Position numbers and translations under genes: made by a program. This document shows, piece by piece, positions 6,827-10,285 of a DNA stretch of 10,285 bases. How positions within the stretch are numbered: position 1 is the stretch's first letter; every line of letters starts with the position of its first letter. The stretch comes from Candidatus Omnitrophota bacterium (GTDB lineage: Bacteria; Omnitrophota; Gorgyraeia; Gygaellales; Profunditerraquicolaceae). The notes under the pieces are model-generated. The model saw nothing but the letters and a program-made list of their open reading frames with translations, ran no database searches and had not been told where the DNA came from. Where the stretch lies: positions 1-10,285 of the forward strand of contig CAIVOB010000145.1 of assembly GCA_903907475.1 (NCBI GenBank). The letters run 5' to 3'.

Positions 6827-6867
6827 AACCGCTCTAAGGAAGACAACTAACCTTTGGCGGTTTTTTT
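6827..6867 (+). terminator. terminator-like hairpin in the helicase leader (possible attenuator or small-RNA end)
   Basis: AACCGC (6827-6832) pairs with GCGGTT (6857-6862), and after a small internal loop AAGG (6836-6839) pairs with CCTT (6851-6854), leaving an 11-nt loop. Seven consecutive T residues (6861-6867) follow. The shape is that of an intrinsic terminator. It could end the pabB transcript, but it also lies about 17 nt inside the transcript of the consensus promoter, so that promoter would yield an RNA of about 57 nt unless termination is bypassed. No known riboswitch consensus was recognised in the leader. Confidence 0.7.
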
Positions 6868-7054
6868 ATGGTGTTTAGACTGCTTAGAATGTAGGCGGAA
6901 AGGCAAATATTAAAAAAGTTAAGACTTCATTAAAAGGAAGAAAGTGCAAATTTTTGCACTGTAAACATATTTTAAGTATTTATAATCATGAGCTTTATTG
7001 CCATGTGCATCTTGGTTTAGTGGCGCATGATGAAAGAGCGAAAGCAAAAGTATA
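6868..7054 (+). other. untranslated leader of the helicase gene
   Basis: The 187 nt between the terminator-like hairpin and the helicase ATG show no convincing gene. A perfect hairpin lies at 6943-6960. A perfect -10 hexamer, TATAAT, sits at 6981-6986 but has no acceptable -35 box at normal spacing (TTGCAC at 6954-6959 would give a 21-bp spacer), so it is at best a weak secondary promoter. Short frames here (for example ATG at 6868 with 8 codons, ATG at 7027 with 18 codons) lack ribosome binding sites. Long structured leaders are common for cold-induced RNA helicases, but cold regulation is not shown here. Confidence 0.5.
6943..6960 (+). promoter_or_regulatory. hairpin in the helicase leader
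   Basis: AGTGCAA (6943-6949) and TTGCACT (6954-6960) pair perfectly over 7 bp around a 4-nt ATTT loop. No T-run follows, so this is not a terminator. It may be an RNA structure or a protein-binding palindrome in the leader; the role is unknown. Confidence 0.45.
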
Positions 7055-8356
7055 ATGCCAAATCGAGCGCTACCGCCAGTTGAAAATTTAGTGCCCAATT
7101 CGGGTTTCTTTGGTTTGGGTATTGCTCCGAAGATTTTAGATATTCTGGAGCGCATGAAATTTAAAGTGCCCACGCCGATCCAGCTGAAGGCGATTCCTTT
7201 GGCAATTGAAGGTAAAGATATTGTGGGAATTGCTCAAACTGGTACGGGTAAGACGCATTCCTTCGCTATCCCCATGATTCAACGTTTGGTGCAGAAAAAA
7301 GGGATTGGTTTAATTCTTGCTCCAACACGGGAGTTAGCGATACAGATTGATGAGGCTTGTCAAGAAATTGCGCGGGCTTTTGGGATGAAAACCGCCTGCC
7401 TTATTGGTGGAGCACCGATGCCACCCCAAGTGCAGGCTTTAAGGCGCGATCCACGGGTTGTGATTGCCACTCCGGGAAGATTAATCGATCATATGTCACA
7501 ATGGAATTTTATTCCTGATCATGTCGTGATGCTGGTTTTGGATGAAGCGGATCGGATGTTAGATATGGGTTTTGCTCCGCAGATTGAGAAAATTTTGCGC
7601 TTTTTGCCTAAGGAAAGGCAGACGATGCTTTTTTCGGCCACGATGCCGAAAGAAATTATGAATATTGCCGCTAAATATATGAAATTACCTTTGAGTGTTG
7701 AGATTGCTCCTTCCGGAACAACCGCGGAACGGGTAACGCAGGAATTATTTATCGTGAAAAAAGAATCAAAGTCACAGTTATTAAAGAAAATACTCGCGCA
7801 ATATCATGGCGCGGTATTATTATTTTCACGCACCAAACACAATGCTAAAAAAATTGTTAAAAACATTAGAGATATGGGGTATTCGGCTTCGGAGATCCAC
7901 TCTAATCGTACTTTGAGTCAGCGTCGTGATGCTTTAGAAGGTTTTAAATCCGGGAAATACCGCGTGCTTGTGGCCACTGATATTGCTTCTCGCGGGATTG
8001 ATGTGACGGGAATTGAATTGGTTTTAAATTATGATTTACCGGAAGATGCGGAAAATTATGTGCATCGCATTGGCCGTACGGCGCGCGCCGGGCATAAGGG
8101 GCATGCAATTTCATTTGCCACTCCAGATCAAGGGCATGATGTTCGGGATATTGAGCGGTTGATTAAGGCGACGCTGCCGGTATCAAAACATGCGGATATT
8201 ACTTTGGACAAATTTGGTGAAGCTGGTTCGGCAAGCCAACATTCAGCGCACCGTTCGGGCCGACAATCCGGCACTTGGCAAGGCAATCGCGGTCAATCAA
8301 AAAATCCTCAAGCAAAAAAACCCTACAAATACCCCAAGCCTAAGTTTTATCGTTAA
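7055..8356 (+). CDS. rhlE: DEAD-box ATP-dependent RNA helicase, RhlE-like
   Basis: A 433-residue ATP-dependent RNA unwinding enzyme, cytoplasmic, of the type involved in ribosome assembly, mRNA decay and growth at low temperature. All core motifs are present: Q motif FKVPTPIQ (36-43), Walker A AQTGTGKT (60-67), PTREL (90-94), TPGRL (139-143), DEAD (163-166), SAT (194-196), ATDIASRGID (307-316) and HRIGRTAR (337-344). LLFSRTKHNAKKI (255-267) and the spacing favour the RhlE group. The usual HGD/HGN before motif V is HSNRTLSQRR (282-291). The last 45 residues are Ser/Gly/Arg/Lys rich, ending KPYKYPKPKFYR, a typical disordered RNA-binding tail. ATG at 7055 is the only sensible start, because a TGA lies nine codons upstream in frame, but its Shine-Dalgarno site is weak. 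A long leader with a hairpin-terminator precedes it. The subfamily name is less certain than the DEAD-box assignment. Confidence 0.93.
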   Translation: MPNRALPPVENLVPNSGFFGLGIAPKILDILERMKFKVPTPIQLKAIPLAIEGKDIVGIAQTGTGKTHSFAIPMIQRLVQKKGIGLILAPTRELAIQIDEACQEIARAFGMKTACLIGGAPMPPQVQALRRDPRVVIATPGRLIDHMSQWNFIPDHVVMLVLDEADRMLDMGFAPQIEKILRFLPKERQTMLFSATMPKEIMNIAAKYMKLPLSVEIAPSGTTAERVTQELFIVKKESKSQLLKKILAQYHGAVLLFSRTKHNAKKIVKNIRDMGYSASEIHSNRTLSQRRDALEGFKSGKYRVLVATDIASRGIDVTGIELVLNYDLPEDAENYVHRIGRTARAGHKGHAISFATPDQGHDVRDIERLIKATLPVSKHADITLDKFGEAGSASQHSAHRSGRQSGTWQGNRGQSKNPQAKKPYKYPKPKFYR

Positions 8357-8394
8357 CAAGTAATAATATCTCTTTTGGTGATTTCCTAAAGTTA

Positions 8395-8423
8395 TTGCTA
8401 AATAGCCTAAATTTCTTTATAAT
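8395..8423 (+). promoter_or_regulatory. sigma70-type promoter for the deacetylase/glycosyltransferase pair
   Basis: TTGCTA (8395-8400), a 17-bp spacer and a perfect TATAAT (8418-8423) place the expected start near 8430, about 50 nt before the deacetylase ATG. No terminator is visible after the helicase gene, so some read-through from upstream is possible. Confidence 0.68.
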
Positions 8424-8433
8424 AATCTCAGCT

Positions 8434-8451
8434 ATTATTTTAAAAAATAAT
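8434..8451. repeat. AT-rich palindrome at the start of the deacetylase transcript
   Basis: ATTATTTT (8434-8441) and AAAATAAT (8444-8451) are perfectly complementary around two A bases, at the very start of the predicted transcript. It could be a regulator site or a weak RNA hairpin. In DNA this AT-rich, chance cannot be excluded. Confidence 0.3.
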
Positions 8452-8479
8452 TTTTATTAATAAATTTAGCAGTGAAAGA

Positions 8480-9220
8480 ATGAAAAAAAATATTTTGTTT
8501 TTAATTTTGATAATTTTGGCGGCTATTTGCGCAGTGATTTTTTTTGCATTATTTTTCGATCAGGCGATAATTACAAGAAGGAATACGGTTTATCATATTA
8601 AGTCAAAAGAAAAAGTGGTGGCGCTTACTTTTGATGATGGCCCTTCACCGATTTGGACTCCGCAAATTTTAGATGTGCTTAAAGCAGCGCAAGTGCAGGC
8701 GACATTTTTTATGATTGGTAAACATGTGCAAGAGTATCCGGAAGTGGCTCGGAGGGTCGCCAGTGAAGGGCATGAAATTGGTAACCACTCTTATGACCAT
8801 CAGGTGTTAGTTTATTACACGACTCAGGAGTTGGAAAAAGAAATTAAGGATACTCAAACAGTGATTAATAAGGTTACCGGTTTAACGACAAAATATTTTC
8901 GCCCGCCAAAGGCTTGGCTGACGGATGATGAAAAAAAAGATATTCGCCGCATGGGCTATGAAACGATTCTTTGGTCTTTAAATACGAAGGACTGGGTATC
9001 ATTTGATGATCGTTATATTGTAAAATATATTTTAGCTCACGTGCGCCCGGGGGATATCCTTCTTTTCCATGATAGTGGAGGAGTTTTTAAACTTGAGGGT
9101 GGCAAACGTAAGGAAACGGTAAAAGCGGTGGAGCAGTTGGTGGAGAAGTTAAAAGAGCAAGGATATCGGTTTGTCACGATTAGCGGGCTTTTAAAATTAC
9201 AGGCCAAAGATGAAGAATGA
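8480..9220 (+). CDS. membrane-anchored NodB-type polysaccharide deacetylase
   Basis: A 246-residue carbohydrate esterase family 4 (NodB homology) protein that removes acyl groups, usually acetyl, from amino-sugars using a divalent metal. Residues 4-26 form an uncleaved-looking transmembrane anchor, so the catalytic domain would face the periplasm. Motif 1 is TFDDGP (50-55), with catalytic base D52 and metal ligand D53. Motif 2 is HSYDH (103-107), giving metal ligands H103 and H107. Motif 3 begins with RPP (141-143), though the usual following Gly is absent (RPPKAW). LNTKDW (167-172) and ILLFHD (193-198) complete the site with H197. The gene has its own promoter and overlaps the next gene by 11 nt. 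The coupled ArnT-like transferase suggests a polyprenyl-linked sugar or envelope glycan as substrate, as with ArnD; peptidoglycan or a matrix polysaccharide remains possible. Confidence 0.92.
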   Translation: MKKNILFLILIILAAICAVIFFALFFDQAIITRRNTVYHIKSKEKVVALTFDDGPSPIWTPQILDVLKAAQVQATFFMIGKHVQEYPEVARRVASEGHEIGNHSYDHQVLVYYTTQELEKEIKDTQTVINKVTGLTTKYFRPPKAWLTDDEKKDIRRMGYETILWSLNTKDWVSFDDRYIVKYILAHVRPGDILLFHDSGGVFKLEGGKRKETVKAVEQLVEKLKEQGYRFVTISGLLKLQAKDEE

Positions 9221-10285
9221 TAATTATTTAAAGCCGATTTTGATTTTAGCGCTGCTGGGGTATTTTTGTTTTATGTTTGGTAATGGATTGGTGAGCCTTA
9301 CTATTCCGGATGAAGTTTTTTACGCGCAGAGCGCTAAGGAAATGACTTTAAATCATAGTTGGATGACGCCTTATCTTTTTGGGCAGCCGCAGTTTGAAAA
9401 ACCAATATTGTTTTTTTGGTTGTTAAGAATAGGATATATTCTTTTCGGAGTAAATAGTTTTGCCGCTAGATTTTTTCCCGCTTTATTTGGGATAATTGGG
9501 GTGATCGCGGTTTATTTATTGGGCAGCATTGGGTTTAAAGACCGGCGAAAGGCATTTATTTCCGCGCTGGTGTTAATGACTTGCGGGCTTTATGTCGGTT
9601 TGGCGCGCACGGTATTTACGGATCTAATTTTTACGGTCTTCATCCTTCTGGCGCTACTTTCTTTCTATTGGGGGTATGCTTTTCAAGCTAAAAAAGGCCC
9701 GGGGATACTGCTATTTTTTATTTTTTCGGCGGGCGCGGTTTTAACTAAAGGGCCGCTGGGATTAATTATTCCTCTTTTGACGGTATTTATGTTTTTATTT
9801 ATTAAGCGAGAGCTAAAATTTATTTGGAATCGTTATCTTGCTTGGGGAGTTCTACTTTTTTCTTTCATTGCTTTACCTTGGTACGTCTGGATGACGAAGG
9901 TTTATGGCAACGAATTTATTCGGGAATTTTTTTATAATGACCATTTTAGAAGGTTAGTGGAAGCGGAGCATCACAGTAATGACACTTGGTATTTTTATCC
10001 TTTTTCCATGGTGGGATGTATTTTCCCCTGGAGTTTCTTTTTTGTATTTTCTTTATTTTCTTTACCGGGACACTTAAAAGAGAAAGATAATTCATTTTAT
10101 GTTTTTTTGTTTTGTTTGGTGGGGATAGTTTTTATGATCTTTCAAAGCGCGCATTCAAAGTTAGTAAGTTATATTTTTCCGCTTTTTCCAGCGCTTGCGC
10201 TTATTGTCGGAGGTTTTATCGCTGGCGCGCTGACAGAAAAGAAAAACGGATATCTTTACTTGGGGGTAATTTTGGGTATTGTTAC
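9210..10285 (+). CDS. ArnT/GT83-like lipid-linked sugar transferase (3' end missing)
   Basis: An integral membrane glycosyltransferase of the ArnT/PMT superfamily, which moves a sugar from a polyprenyl phosphate to lipid A or another acceptor on the periplasmic side. The frame is open from the ATG at 9210 through the window end, giving 358 codons of a family usually 450-600 long. The first periplasmic loop holds the catalytic-type pair D34-E35 (LTIPDEVFYAQSAKEM), followed by QPQFEKPILFFWL (59-71), LARTVFTDLIF (131-141), LTKGPLGLIIP (178-188), PWYVWMTKVYG (223-233), FYNDHFRRL (241-249), NDTWYFYPF (257-265) and SKLVSYIFPLFPAL (316-329), all characteristic blocks. Around eight hydrophobic helices are visible. 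The ATG overlaps the deacetylase by 11 nt and AGG at 9201-9203 provides a ribosome binding site; the ATG at 9217 is out of frame and closes after four codons. Donor sugar and acceptor are not determined. Confidence 0.92.
   Translation, partial: MKNDNYLKPILILALLGYFCFMFGNGLVSLTIPDEVFYAQSAKEMTLNHSWMTPYLFGQPQFEKPILFFWLLRIGYILFGVNSFAARFFPALFGIIGVIAVYLLGSIGFKDRRKAFISALVLMTCGLYVGLARTVFTDLIFTVFILLALLSFYWGYAFQAKKGPGILLFFIFSAGAVLTKGPLGLIIPLLTVFMFLFIKRELKFIWNRYLAWGVLLFSFIALPWYVWMTKVYGNEFIREFFYNDHFRRLVEAEHHSNDTWYFYPFSMVGCIFPWSFFFVFSLFSLPGHLKEKDNSFYVFLFCLVGIVFMIFQSAHSKLVSYIFPLFPALALIVGGFIAGALTEKKNGYLYLGVILGIV

Larger units (their letters stand above)
6747..6834 (+). repeat. long-range inverted repeat linking pabB end to the helicase leader
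   Basis: GAGCGGTAAAAT (6747-6758) and ATTTTAACCGCTC (6822-6834) are complementary over 12 bp with one bulged A. The left arm begins inside the pabB stop codon and the right arm contains the 5' arm of the terminator hairpin at 6827-6867. Only a transcript running through from pabB would contain both arms, because the promoter at 6776-6803 starts downstream of the left arm. Pairing is seen directly; function is inferred. Confidence 0.6.

Noticed and set aside
6804..6867. Known riboswitch in the helicase leader (preQ1, fluoride, THF and c-di-GMP consensus considered).
   Set aside because: The conserved cores of these classes are not present; only the terminator-like hairpin and alternative pairing can be supported.
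7027..7083. 18-codon upstream frame (MMKERKQKYNAKSSATAS) overlapping the helicase start.
   Set aside because: It has no ribosome binding site and its sequence has no attenuator logic such as a codon run; probably incidental.
6919..7173. 84-codon minus-strand frame covering the helicase leader and first 40 codons.
   Set aside because: It overlaps the helicase N terminus in antisense, has mixed composition and no recognisable domain or promoter; the leader explanation is simpler.
9217..9230. ATGA overlap at the deacetylase stop as start of the transferase.
   Set aside because: This ATG reaches a TAA after four codons; the ATG at 9210 opens the long transferase frame.
1..10285. tRNA/rRNA genes, CRISPR arrays, insertion sequences or phage genes.
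   Set aside because: No cloverleaf, rRNA-like block, regularly spaced repeat, transposase or integrase motif was found on either strand by reading.

Overview
The window is about 10.3 kb of AT-rich bacterial DNA (roughly 40% GC by eye), densely packed with genes that all lie on the plus strand. Sigma70-type promoters, Shine-Dalgarno sites of the AAGGA type, signal-peptide and inner-membrane proteins, and an ArnT-like glycosyltransferase next to a NodB-type deacetylase point to a diderm (Gram-negative-type) bacterium. The general style resembles uncultured lineages such as Omnitrophota, but that placement is an impression and no marker gene in the window proves it. There are no rRNA or tRNA genes, CRISPR array, transposase or phage genes.

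Layout. (1) Positions 2-1593: the 3' part of a PiT-family phosphate transporter, an unrecognised two-helix membrane protein abutting it, a small exported protein, and a strong intrinsic terminator. (2) 1650-3326: a near-consensus promoter and a single gene for an unusual SDR-fold protein that carries a Cys4 zinc-binding motif, a large insertion, and no Tyr in the YxxxK active site. (3) 3385-6748: a promoter and a tight five-gene row: membrane-anchored Cache-like sensor with no output domain, receiver-only response regulator, DUF2062 membrane protein, GNAT acetyltransferase, and PabB-type aminodeoxychorismate synthase component I. (4) 6747-8356: a structured control region followed by a RhlE-like DEAD-box RNA helicase. 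(5) 8395-10285 (window edge): promoter, NodB-type polysaccharide deacetylase and, overlapping it, an ArnT/GT83-like lipid-linked sugar transferase cut off by the window end.

How the parts may work together. The sensor and receiver probably form a signalling pair that lacks its kinase here. PabB makes the folate precursor aminodeoxychorismate, but its partners PabA and PabC are not present. The deacetylase and glycosyltransferase have the architecture of an envelope-glycan or lipid A modification step: deacylation of a sugar and its transfer from a polyprenyl carrier.

The most striking non-coding signal is the helicase leader. A TTGACA/TATAAT promoter is followed, about 17-25 nt after the expected start site, by a terminator-like hairpin. 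The 5' arm of that hairpin can instead pair, over 12 bp with one bulge, with a segment at the pabB stop codon. Transcripts reading through from pabB and transcripts starting at the local promoter could therefore fold differently at the same terminator. No wholly new system can be proven from this window; this leader, the orphan sensor/receiver pair and the zinc-SDR protein are the best leads.
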